A stretch of 6,052 bases of DNA from Dehalococcoidia bacterium (GCA_030691775.1 JAUYDN010000208.1:1-6052); one strand, 5' to 3'. Shown: positions 1 to 6,051, counted from the stretch's first letter. Program-made: numbers and translations. The notes: a model not told the origin generated them from the sequence alone.

Positions 1-130
1 ATAGCTCTTAATTGGGTGGGAAATAGCCAATCTGAACAGGATTAGCAGGCAAAAATGGAAGAAAACAGCTTGTCACTACCGAACATTATCACGGGAACAG
101 GAATGGGAGTTAATTACTATCATATTTTTA

Positions 131-195
131 ACAGCCTCCTGCGGAGAAGGGGCAAGAGCCTGCCCCGCACTTGGTGCGGGGGGATGAGGCGCTGT
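131..195 (+). other. GC-rich block of competing stem-loops, possible structured RNA or leader
   Basis: Several stems can be read directly. CTCC at 136-139 pairs with GGAG at 143-146. GGGGCA at 149-154 pairs with TGCCCC at 161-166. CCCCGCAC at 163-170 pairs with GTGCGGGG at 174-181 around a TTG loop, giving 8 perfect pairs. The second and third stems share bases 163-166, so they exclude each other, as alternative folds do in attenuators. An outer helix of about 8 pairs, with a bulge, can form between 131-138 and 186-195. The strand is assumed from the direction of ribF. I recognise no RNA family: the FMN, TPP, fluoride and T-box signatures I looked for are absent. It could be the 3' structure of an unseen upstream gene, part of a long leader, or neutral intergenic DNA. 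Confidence 0.3.
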
Positions 196-346
196 GTAAG
201 AACTGGCATCTTTTATTCAGAATTGTAAAGCTGTTATTGAGACACTACACTAAGTGGTTCCCAAATCCCGATGCCCGGCTCGTATTAGGTCGAGAGACCG
301 CACCAAGCGGTGGTCGATTCACGCTTTCTCTGAGGCTGTTTATCAA

Positions 347-420
347 TGTCATTCCCGACTTGACCAGGAATCCAGATGTTTTCTCCTCAGCTCTGGATTC
401 CAGCCTCCGCTGGAATGACA
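347..420. repeat. 74-bp palindromic intergenic repeat, copy 1
   Basis: The element begins with TGTCATTCC (347-355) and ends with GGAATGACA (412-420), a perfect 9-bp terminal inverted repeat. The right half contains an 8-bp hairpin, ATTCCAGC (397-404) with GCTGGAAT (409-416), around a CTCC loop. The left half holds a decayed version of the same fold (ATTCC at 351-355 with GGAAT at 367-371). It therefore looks like two REP-like units placed head to head around a spacer. Bases 393-420 match 2759-2786 exactly in inverted orientation (28 nt), so the second copy in this window is on the opposite strand. It is too short to encode anything. Similar short palindromes beginning GTCATTCC are, from memory, common in intergenic DNA of many bacteria and are probably mobilised in trans or act as RNA-level structures. 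Confidence 0.8.
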
Positions 421-454
421 AATTACGTTACAAAACACTCTCCTTCTCTCAAAT

Positions 455-483
455 TTGCTTAACCACCATCCTTATGCTACTAT
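455..483 (+). promoter_or_regulatory. Weak sigma70-like promoter candidate upstream of ribF
   Basis: TTGCTT at 455-460 and TACTAT at 478-483 are separated by 17 bp. They match the -35 and -10 consensus at only 3 and 4 of 6 positions. A start near position 490 would place the hairpins at 493-511 and 513-534 at the very beginning of the ribF message. Their position before ribF makes the pair plausible, but the match is poor and chance occurrence is quite possible. Confidence 0.25.
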
Positions 484-492
484 AAATGCAAT

Positions 493-540
493 CAGGCGCT
501 TTTTATGCCTGCAGGAGTCCGCAAAAGGACTCCTCTTTTG
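493..540 (+). terminator. Intrinsic-terminator-like hairpin (attenuator or upstream terminator) before ribF
   Basis: AGGAGTCC at 513-520 pairs perfectly with GGACTCCT at 527-534 around a GCAAAA loop and is followed by CTTTTG, a short T-rich run. A smaller hairpin (CAGGC 493-497 with GCCTG 507-511) lies immediately before it. The T-run is on the + side only, so the terminator would act on rightward transcription. It sits 54 bp before the ribF start, with no obvious + strand gene for about 490 bp upstream. It either ends a transcript that began far to the left or attenuates the ribF-tyrS message. The T-run is short and interrupted, so termination may be partial. Confidence 0.55.
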
Positions 541-593
541 TAAGCAGATAGAATTAAACTACTCACCGCCTTTTCCGCAATCTGGATTGTGCT

Positions 594-1526
594 ATGCAGG
601 TCGAGGAAGAACTTGCCCGGTTTTCACCTTCGAAGGATACTGTCCTTACTGTCGGAGTTTTTGACGGCGTCCACCTCGGGCACAAACGTCTTAACGACGA
701 GGTAGCATCGCAGGCAAGAACAAAAGGCTGGCTCAGCGGCGCCGTTACCTTCAAAACACACCCCCGCGAGCTATTTTCTCCGCGTACCAGATTATCCTAC
801 CTGACCACGCTGTCCGAGCGCGAGGAGCTTCTAAAGCAGGACGGTATAGATATTGTCGTCATGCTCTCTTTTACTCGGGAACTGTCACAGCTCACTGCCC
901 GTGAGTTCCTGGGTTTACTCGTGAAACATCTCCGCATGAAAGGACTGGTGGTGGGACCCGATGCCGCCCTGGGGAGAAACCGGACCGGCAAGGTCGGCGA
1001 AATTCAGGTGCTGGGCAAGGAAATGGGTTTTACCGTTACCGTTATGCTACCGCAGAAAATCAACGGCGATGTCATTAGCAGTACCGCCATCCGGAATGCC
1101 CTCGCCGCGGGAGACATGCACAAAGTATCCAGGCTCCTCGGACGGCCCTTTAGCCTGCGGGGTAAAGTCGTTACCGGGCAACGGCGGGGTTCGGATATCG
1201 GCTTTCCCACCGCTAATATCGATGTCGATAGCAAACAAGCCCTGCCGCCGGATGGTGTCTATGCCACCCGCGCGTATATCGAAGGTAAACCTTATCAATC
1301 GATGACAAATATCGGGAGGAGTCCGACCTTTGGTGCGCACAACAAGCGTACCATCGAGGTCTATATCCTCGATTATAAGGGCGATATCTACGGCAAAGAA
1401 CTCAAGATAGAACTCATCGAACGGCTTCGCGGAGAAAAGAAATTCGAAGATGTCGAGACGCTCAAACAGCAAATCGCCGCGGACATCGAGCGGGGCAGAG
1501 AAATACTCTCGGGACAGGATAACTAA
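594..1526 (+). CDS. ribF: Bifunctional riboflavin kinase / FMN adenylyltransferase (FAD synthetase)
   Basis: This 310-residue protein has the usual length and two-domain plan of bacterial RibF. It phosphorylates riboflavin to FMN and then adenylylates FMN to FAD, in the cytoplasm. The N-terminal nucleotidyltransferase domain (about 15-170) shows the GVFDGVHLGH motif at 21-30 and ISSTAIR at 161-167. The C-terminal riboflavin kinase domain (about 183-306) shows GFPTAN at 203-208, NIGRSPTFG at 239-247 and the expected catalytic glutamate E255 in IEVYILD, followed by YG at 266-267. Two positions depart from the family as I remember it: the usual F-x-P-H-P reads FKTHP (53-57), and the usual G-x-D-F segment reads GPDA (121-124). 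ATG 594 gives the expected N-terminus, but only a poor ribosome site (GGA at 584-586) precedes it. tyrS follows after 6 bp, implying one transcript. I see no FMN riboswitch upstream. Confidence 0.95.
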   Translation: MQVEEELARFSPSKDTVLTVGVFDGVHLGHKRLNDEVASQARTKGWLSGAVTFKTHPRELFSPRTRLSYLTTLSEREELLKQDGIDIVVMLSFTRELSQLTAREFLGLLVKHLRMKGLVVGPDAALGRNRTGKVGEIQVLGKEMGFTVTVMLPQKINGDVISSTAIRNALAAGDMHKVSRLLGRPFSLRGKVVTGQRRGSDIGFPTANIDVDSKQALPPDGVYATRAYIEGKPYQSMTNIGRSPTFGAHNKRTIEVYILDYKGDIYGKELKIELIERLRGEKKFEDVETLKQQIAADIERGREILSGQDN

Positions 1527-1532
1527 TTATAT

Positions 1533-2747
1533 ATGGATAAAATAAAAACCGACTTTACGGATAAAGAACTGAGATACCTGCTTAAACGTGGCGTCTCGGA
1601 AATCATCGTTGAACAGGAACTGGTGCAACTGCTCAAATCAGGGAAAAAGCTCCGGCTCAAGGAGGGTTTCGACCCTTCAACGCCGGATATTCACCTCGGT
1701 CACATGGTTGGATTGCGTAAACTCCGCCAGTTCCAGGAAATCGGGCACCAGGTGGTGCTCATTGTGGGCGACTGGACGGCGCAAATCGGCGACCCCTCCG
1801 GCGCCTCCATCACCCGCCCTATGCTCTCCGCCGAACAGGTGAAAGAAAACGCCGATACATATATGCGGCAATTCTTCAAGGTTGTCGACCGCGCTAAAAC
1901 CGAAGTACGCTGGCAGAGCGAATGGTTCGGTAAGTTCTCGCTGGCAGACGTCATCCGGCTCACCAGCAAGTTCACCGTTGCGCAGATGCTGGCACGGGAA
2001 GACTTCAATAACCGCTTCCACGCCAACAAACCAATCGCGGTCACCGAGCTACTCTACCCCATGTTGCAGGGCTACGATTCCGTTATGATTCAGGCGGACG
2101 TGGAGTTCGGCGGACAGGACCAGAAATTCAACTTCCTCGTCGGAAGGGAACTCCAGGCGATGATAGGACAGAAGCCCCAGCAGTGTTTCATGACGGGACT
2201 GCTCGTGGGGCTGGATGGCGTACAGAAAATGAGTAAGAGCCTGGGCAACTACATCGGTGTCGATGAGCCCCCGCACGAGATTTATGGTAAAGTAATGTCC
2301 CTGTCGGATAGTACGCTTATCCGGTATTTCGATTTGTTGACCGATGTACCGGACGAAGAGCTGGCAGAATTGAACAGGGAACTGGCGGGTGGTAAGACCA
2401 ACCCGATGGAACTGAAGAAACGGCTCGCCCGCGACCTGGTCACCCAGCTTCACGGAGCGGATGCGGCGGCACAGGCGAACTACCACTTTACAAGGGTTTT
2501 CCAGAAAAGGGAAATGCCCGAGGAAGTCGAGGAAATCAAGGTAAACCCCGGGGAAGATATCCGGGATGCGCTGGTGAAGGCAGGAATGGTAAAGAGTAAG
2601 AGTGAAATCAACCGATTGATACAACAAGGCGCGGTCAGCATCGATGGTGCTAAAATAGAAAGTGCTATTATGTCTTACCGCGACGGAAGCATTGTAAAAA
2701 TCGGCAAACACCGCTTTGTCAAGGTTGTGATTACCGAAGGTGATTAG
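1533..2747 (+). CDS. tyrS: Tyrosyl-tRNA synthetase
   Basis: This class I aminoacyl-tRNA synthetase attaches tyrosine to tRNA-Tyr, normally as a cytoplasmic homodimer. At 404 residues it is full length. The HIGH-type signature is HLGH at 54-57, within GFDPSTPDIHLGH; IGDPSG is at 85-90; and the KMSKS loop is exact at 232-236. Y175, Q179 and D182 in YPMLQGYDS have the spacing of the tyrosine-binding Y-x3-Q-x2-D set known from Bacillus TyrRS, which separates it from TrpRS. GGQDQKFN follows at 193-200. The C-terminal part (about 342-400) is an S4-type RNA-binding domain, as in the bacterial form. Overall it resembles the TyrRS subgroup with HLGH and KMSKS, sometimes called TyrZ-like. It starts 6 bp after ribF stops. 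The best ribosome site (GGGACAGG, 1511-1518) lies rather far upstream inside ribF, so translation may be coupled to ribF. No T-box leader is present. Confidence 0.96.
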   Translation: MDKIKTDFTDKELRYLLKRGVSEIIVEQELVQLLKSGKKLRLKEGFDPSTPDIHLGHMVGLRKLRQFQEIGHQVVLIVGDWTAQIGDPSGASITRPMLSAEQVKENADTYMRQFFKVVDRAKTEVRWQSEWFGKFSLADVIRLTSKFTVAQMLAREDFNNRFHANKPIAVTELLYPMLQGYDSVMIQADVEFGGQDQKFNFLVGRELQAMIGQKPQQCFMTGLLVGLDGVQKMSKSLGNYIGVDEPPHEIYGKVMSLSDSTLIRYFDLLTDVPDEELAELNRELAGGKTNPMELKKRLARDLVTQLHGADAAAQANYHFTRVFQKREMPEEVEEIKVNPGEDIRDALVKAGMVKSKSEINRLIQQGAVSIDGAKIESAIMSYRDGSIVKIGKHRFVKVVITEGD

Positions 2748-2758
2748 CAACAGTATTC

Positions 2759-2833
2759 TGTCATTCCAGCGGAGGCTGGAATCCAGGAGAGAAGGTCAGT
2801 TGACTGGATTCTCGGGCCAAGCCGGAGAACAAC
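2759..2833. repeat. 75-bp palindromic intergenic repeat, copy 2 (inverted relative to copy 1)
   Basis: Bases 2759-2786 are the exact reverse complement of 393-420. This half forms the same 8-bp hairpin (ATTCCAGC 2763-2770 with GCTGGAAT 2775-2782) around a GGAG loop. The rest aligns with the other half of copy 1 but has diverged: CTGGATTC at 2804-2811 is shared, and the end reads GGAGAACAACA instead of GGAATGACA. Despite those changes a hairpin is kept, with TTCTC (2809-2813) pairing with GAGAA (2825-2829) and GG with CC inside. The element starts 11 bp after the tyrS stop. Its hairpins could slow or end tyrS transcription or protect its 3' end, but no T-run follows on the + side. Confidence 0.75.
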
Positions 2834-2849
2834 AATAATAAACAACCTC

Positions 2850-2878
2850 TTGATACCCGGTGAATGGCGAGCAATTAT
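2850..2878 (+). promoter_or_regulatory. Promoter candidate for the aminotransferase gene
   Basis: TTGATA at 2850-2855 matches the -35 consensus at 5 of 6 positions. AATTAT at 2873-2878 matches the -10 at 4 of 6, and the spacer is the ideal 17 bp. It would start transcription near 2885, just outside the repeat and about 68 bases before the aminotransferase ATG. That placement supports the aminotransferase starting its own transcript and not depending on read-through from tyrS. Confidence 0.42.
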
Positions 2879-2893
2879 AGTTTAGGGACAAAC

Positions 2894-2931
2894 ACCGCCT
2901 CGATATATCGGGGTGGTTATCGCGAAATAAC
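2894..2931 (+). promoter_or_regulatory. Two abutting hairpins in the aminotransferase leader
   Basis: Bases 2894-2903 pair with 2908-2917 (10 pairs including two G-U) around a TATA loop; the same block is an imperfect 24-bp palindrome at DNA level. Directly after it, GTTAT (2916-2920) pairs with ATAAC (2927-2931) around CGCGAA. The two stems overlap by two bases (2916-2917), so they compete slightly. They lie between the promoter candidate and the Shine-Dalgarno site at 2941-2947. They could be an operator for a dimeric repressor, an mRNA-stabilising structure or a translation control element. No known riboswitch pattern is recognisable, and there is no T-run to make either a terminator. Confidence 0.4.
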
Positions 2932-2952
2932 AGCGAGCAGAAAGGAGAGAGC

Positions 2953-4047
2953 ATGGAGAACCTACGTATCCCGGGACCCACCCCCTGCCCCCCGGAAGTC
3001 CTGCAGGTTATGACCAAGCAGATGATCAACCACCGGGGCGCTGAGTTTGCGGAGATGTTAAACGGGGTGACTGCGAACCTGAAAACCATGTTCCAGACAA
3101 AAAATGATGTCCTGTGTCTGACGGGTTCAGGTACGGGCGGTATGGAAACAGCGATTGTTAACGTACTTTCGCCGGGTGATAAGGTACTTTCGGCGACCTG
3201 CGGTGTGTTCGGGGACCGCTTTGCTACCATTGCCCAGGTTTTTGGCGCAGAAGTCGTTTCTATAAAAGCCGAAATGGGTAGAGCGGTCGATGTCGGCGCT
3301 ATCAAAGCCGCACTCCAGAAAGACGCTACAATCAAGGCTGTGCTCGTCACCCATAACGAAACTTCGACAGGCGTCACCAACGACCTCGCATCGATTGCAA
3401 GGACCGCCAAGGAGTTCGGTAAGCTCCTTATCGTCGATGCTATCAGCAGTCTGGGCAGTATCGATTGCCCGGTGGACAAATGGCAAATCGATGTCGCCAT
3501 TACCGGCTCGCAGAAAGGCTGGATGGCGCCTCCGGGACTGACCATGCTCAGCATCAGTGAGACCGCCTGGAAAGCCCACGCCGCTTCTAAAATGCCGAAG
3601 GTCTACTGGGATATCACCCGCGCCAAGCGCTACCTGGAAAGAGGCCAGACGCCTTGGACGCCGGCGATTTCTGTGGTCTACGCCCTTAGCATTTCTCTTA
3701 ATATGATGCTGAAAGAAGGACTGCAGAATGTCTTCGCGCGGCACGCCCGGCTGGCGGAACAGACCCGCAAAGGCGTGAAAGCAATGGGGCTGAAGCTTTT
3801 ACCTGTAGAAGAGAAAATCGCCTCCAATACCGTCACTGCCATCTGGCCACCGGAGGGTGTTGACGCGGATAAAATGCGCAAGACGATGAGGGATAAATAC
3901 AGGGTCGTGCTGAGCGGCGGACAGGGGAGCCTGGAAGGTAAAATCTTCCGCATCGGGCACCTGGGTCTGTGCTCCGAAAAAGACATCGAGGATACGCTGT
4001 CCGCACTGAGAAAGTCCCTGCCGGAGCACGGGTATCAACCAAAGTAG
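2953..4047 (+). CDS. Class V PLP-dependent aminotransferase (alanine-glyoxylate / serine-pyruvate type)
   Basis: This 364-residue cytoplasmic enzyme of fold type I moves an amino group between an amino acid and a 2-oxo acid by way of PLP. The N-terminal IPGPTPCPPEVL (6-17) and HRGAEF (27-32) are typical of the serine-pyruvate/alanine-glyoxylate aminotransferase group. GSGTGGMETA (58-67) forms the phosphate-binding turn. D162 in VDAISSLG should contact the pyridine nitrogen. K188 in TGSQKGWMAPPG is the expected Schiff-base lysine, and R333 in FRIGHLG the expected carboxylate-binding arginine. A strong ribosome site, AAAGGAG (2941-2947), lies 5 bp before the ATG, which settles the start. serA follows 103 bp later on the same strand. 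No SerC is present in the window, so this enzyme may make phosphoserine from SerA's product. Serine-glyoxylate or alanine-glyoxylate exchange are alternatives. The fold and reaction class are sure; the substrate is not. Confidence 0.92.
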   Translation: MENLRIPGPTPCPPEVLQVMTKQMINHRGAEFAEMLNGVTANLKTMFQTKNDVLCLTGSGTGGMETAIVNVLSPGDKVLSATCGVFGDRFATIAQVFGAEVVSIKAEMGRAVDVGAIKAALQKDATIKAVLVTHNETSTGVTNDLASIARTAKEFGKLLIVDAISSLGSIDCPVDKWQIDVAITGSQKGWMAPPGLTMLSISETAWKAHAASKMPKVYWDITRAKRYLERGQTPWTPAISVVYALSISLNMMLKEGLQNVFARHARLAEQTRKGVKAMGLKLLPVEEKIASNTVTAIWPPEGVDADKMRKTMRDKYRVVLSGGQGSLEGKIFRIGHLGLCSEKDIEDTLSALRKSLPEHGYQPK

Positions 4048-4136
4048 CTATTAGCTTGTAGCAATCAGCAATAAAATAAATGGGAAATTAGAATCTGTAG
4101 CTGAACACTGACCGCCGGCGGCTGAATGCTGGTAAT
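4045..4136. repeat. Degenerate 7-bp tandem repeat tract in the aminotransferase-serA gap
   Basis: Four 7-bp units follow one another from the aminotransferase stop codon: TAGCTAT (4045), TAGCTTG (4052), TAGCAAT (4059) and CAGCAAT (4066). After an AT-rich break, a second run with looser 7-bp phasing is readable: CTGTAGC (4095), TGAACAC (4102), TGACCGC (4109), CGGCGGC (4116), TGAATGC (4123). It includes two similar 11-mers (GCTGAACACTG at 4100, GCTGAATGCTG at 4121) 21 bp apart and a 10-bp perfect palindrome, CCGCCGGCGG (4112-4121). A possible -10 box, TAGAAT (4089-4094, 5 of 6), lies between the runs but has no good -35. The tract could be an eroded heptamer repeat of the kind seen in some bacterial intergenic DNA, or an operator region for serA. 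Confidence 0.45.
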
Positions 4137-4150
4137 TCAAGGAAAATCAT

Positions 4151-5731
4151 ATGACAGTGAACGTGTTGGTAGCTGATAGCGTGTCCGAAGAAGGCATCGA
4201 GTGCTTACGCGCCTGCGCCCACGTGGACGTGAAAACCAACCTGAAGCCTGAAGAGCTGATTAAAATTATCGGTGATTATGAAGCACTCATCGTACGCAGT
4301 CAGACGCAGGTCACCGATAAAGTGATTGAGGCGGGTAAAAAGCTGATGGTCATCGGGCGGGCAGGTGTGGGCATCGATAACATCAACGTGGATGCGGCTA
4401 CCCAGCGTGGTATCGTCGTCGTCAATGCGCCCACAGGCAACACAATCTCAGCCGCAGAGCACACCATCGCAATGATGCTGGCGCTGGCGCGGCACATTCC
4501 GCAGGCAAATGCCTCGCTCAAAAGCGGCAAGTGGGACCGCAATAAATTCATGGGTATCGAGGTGCGTGGCAAGACCCTCGGCGTTATCGGGTTGGGGAAC
4601 ATCGGCTCGGAAGTGGTACGCCGTGCACGTGGCTTGGACATGCGGGTAATCGGGTTCGACCCGTTCGTCTCCGCGGAACGTGCTTCTCAGCTAAACGTAT
4701 CGCTCGTTACTTTCGAGCAGTTGATTAAGGAGTCCGACTTCATCACCGTCCACATTCCACTGAACGCTCAGACCCGCGGGCTTATCAGTGAAAAAGAGTT
4801 CGCGATGATGAAACCAACGGCAAGGATTATCAACTGCGCGCGCGGTGGCATCATCGATGAGGAACTGCTCGCCCGGATGGTGACTGAGAAGAGGATTGCC
4901 GGCGCCGCTATCGATGTGTTCACCAAAGAGCCGGTGACGGAAAACGCGCTTTTTAAAGTCGATGGTATCATCGTAACGCCGCACCTGGGAGCCTCCACCG
5001 AAGAAGCGCAGGTCACCGCCGCGAGAGATGTCGCCGAGCAGATTATCGATGTCATCAACGGGCGTCCGGCGCGCTATGCCGTGAACATACCTTATGTCGC
5101 CGCGGAAACCTTCGCTGTACTCGGACCTTTCTTGAACACTGCCCGGGCCGCTGGTAGGCTCTTGAGCCAGCTCACCGAGGGGCAGATAAAGTCTATCCGC
5201 ATCCGCTACGAGGGTGAAATCGCCAACTACGACACAAGCATTCTGAAATCAACCGTGCTGGGCGGGATGCTCGAGCTTATCAGCGAAGAGCGTGTTAACC
5301 TGGTGAACGCTAACCTGGTAGCGAAACGGCGTGGAATGAGCGTGGTCGAGGAAAAGGTGTCAACCTGTGAAAACTATACGAGCCTGCTGACTCTTATCGC
5401 GACGACCACCGGCGGCACGACCACCGTGGCGACAACGGTAATGCGCAATGAACCGCATATCGTCCGGGTTAACGATTACTGGATAGATGTGGTGCCGACG
5501 GGCGGTTACTTCCTCTTCTGCGACCACCTGGACCGGCCGGGCATCATCGGCGCCGTGGGTAATGTTACCGGCACGACGAATATCAACATCAACTCGATGC
5601 TGGTGGGCAGGCTGAAGCCGCGGGGGCAGGCGCTGATGATTCTGGCGCTGGATGAATCTCTGCCGGAGGACGTGCGCAAGAAGATACTCGCCATCCCGGA
5701 TATATACACGGCGAAGCTGGTCAAACTATAG
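4151..5731 (+). CDS. serA: D-3-phosphoglycerate dehydrogenase, long form with ACT domain
   Basis: This enzyme oxidises 3-phosphoglycerate to 3-phosphohydroxypyruvate with NAD+, the first step of the phosphorylated serine pathway, in the cytoplasm. At 526 residues it is the long (type I) form. The substrate domain carries RSQTQVT (49-55). The Rossmann domain has GLGNIG (147-152), with D170 at the end of the second strand, which favours NAD over NADP. R231 (CARGG), E260 (TKEP) and H278 (TPHLG) form the expected catalytic set. An intervening ASB-type domain (about 310-445) is followed by a C-terminal ACT domain (about 453-526) with DRPGIIGAVG and NININSMLVGR. The ACT domain makes feedback control by serine likely, although not every long-form enzyme is serine sensitive. 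AAGGA (4139-4143) sits 7 bp before the ATG and supports this start. The aminotransferase just upstream probably takes the next step. Confidence 0.96.
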   Translation: MTVNVLVADSVSEEGIECLRACAHVDVKTNLKPEELIKIIGDYEALIVRSQTQVTDKVIEAGKKLMVIGRAGVGIDNINVDAATQRGIVVVNAPTGNTISAAEHTIAMMLALARHIPQANASLKSGKWDRNKFMGIEVRGKTLGVIGLGNIGSEVVRRARGLDMRVIGFDPFVSAERASQLNVSLVTFEQLIKESDFITVHIPLNAQTRGLISEKEFAMMKPTARIINCARGGIIDEELLARMVTEKRIAGAAIDVFTKEPVTENALFKVDGIIVTPHLGASTEEAQVTAARDVAEQIIDVINGRPARYAVNIPYVAAETFAVLGPFLNTARAAGRLLSQLTEGQIKSIRIRYEGEIANYDTSILKSTVLGGMLELISEERVNLVNANLVAKRRGMSVVEEKVSTCENYTSLLTLIATTTGGTTTVATTVMRNEPHIVRVNDYWIDVVPTGGYFLFCDHLDRPGIIGAVGNVTGTTNININSMLVGRLKPRGQALMILALDESLPEDVRKKILAIPDIYTAKLVKL

Positions 5732-5822
5732 AAGCGTGGAGCGGGGAGATTAATCTTCGTCAACCGTGAATTTTTCTAAACCCGCCTGGATAGCTTCTCC
5801 CTTGAGGGGGCGTTGCCCCAAA

Positions 5823-5857
5823 TGTCATTCTGAGGAGCGAAGCGAACGAAGAATCTC
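5823..5857. repeat. Short intergenic repeat of the TGTCATTCTGAG type
   Basis: The segment starts TGTCATTCTGAGGAGCGAAG and ends GAAGAATCTC. From memory, near-identical words (TGTCATTCTGAG, GCGAAGCGA, AGAATCTC) occur in many copies in intergenic DNA of various environmental bacteria. Only one copy is present here, so the claim rests on recognition and not on repetition within the window. It shares the opening TGTCATTC with the 74-bp palindromes at 347 and 2759 but nothing beyond that. ATTC (5827-5830) and GAAT (5851-5854) can close a weak stem. Confidence 0.5.
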
Positions 5858-6028
5858 CGCCACTACTCAATAGGCAGGGAGACCCTTCTAGAGAAAAAGT
5901 CCAAATCACAAATTTCAATAGTCAACCCCCCCTTTCTCCCCACCAGAGGGGGTCAGGGTGACAAGGTCACTCGACTTTTAAGGCAAAGCCCTTGGGGGGA
6001 GAGGAAAAACTTATTTGTGCTGGTGTCT

Positions 6029-6051
6029 TTCACTTGATAGGTGAGTTTTTT
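6029..6051 (+). terminator. Possible intrinsic terminator at the right edge
   Basis: TCAC (6030-6033) pairs with GTGA (6041-6044). The stem extends by a G-U and a T-A pair inward and a T-G pair outward, around a GAT loop, and six T residues follow (6046-6051). The stem is short and AT-rich but the T-run is good. It could end serA transcription that reads through the region, or be unrelated to serA; the window stops here. Confidence 0.3.

Larger units (their letters stand above)
1..593. other. Non-coding region upstream of ribF
   Basis: No frame on either strand gives a believable protein over these 593 bases. Short open stretches exist (for example 55-228 on the + strand, 57 codons), but they lack a Shine-Dalgarno site and any family motif. 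One longer frame from TTG at 171 runs straight through the palindromic repeat at 347-420. The stretch is lower in GC than the genes to its right, except for a GC-rich structured block at 131-195. Its contents, in order, are that structured block, further small hairpins at about 288-311, the palindromic repeat, a weak promoter candidate and an intrinsic-terminator-like hairpin just before ribF. The first 45 bases are open in frame 1 and end in TAG at 43-45. This could be the tail of an upstream gene, but 14 codons are too few to judge. Confidence 0.7.

Noticed and set aside
131..195. tRNA, SRP RNA or fluoride/TPP riboswitch
   Set aside because: The stems do not form a cloverleaf, there is no GGTTCGA-type T-loop, and the conserved cores of these RNAs are missing despite local words such as GGGGATG.
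55..228. 57-codon open frame on the + strand starting at ATG 55
   Set aside because: It has no Shine-Dalgarno site, no recognisable motif and an arginine/glycine-rich tail caused by the GC-rich hairpins. Not supported as a gene.
171..485. Open frame of 104 codons on the + strand starting at TTG
   Set aside because: It runs through the palindromic repeat at 347-420, uses a TTG start inside a GC-rich hairpin, has no ribosome site and shows no family motif. It is a chance translation of intergenic repeat DNA.
131..593. FMN riboswitch controlling ribF
   Set aside because: The conserved RFN-element blocks are not recognisable. The hairpins here do not follow that architecture.
1480..1532. T-box leader for tyrS
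   Set aside because: Only 6 bp separate ribF and tyrS, and the T-box sequence (GGGTGG-N-ACCGCG type) does not occur there. ACCGCACC with GGTGG at about 297-313 is only a superficial likeness.
2049..3744. Long minus-strand open frames (2049-2750, 2796-3554, 3127-3744)
   Set aside because: They lie opposite tyrS and the aminotransferase, whose + strand frames hold complete catalytic motifs. The minus frames show no motifs and are shadows of codon bias.
4045..4136. CRISPR array
   Set aside because: The repeat unit is 7 bp, imperfect and without spacers. No cas gene is present.
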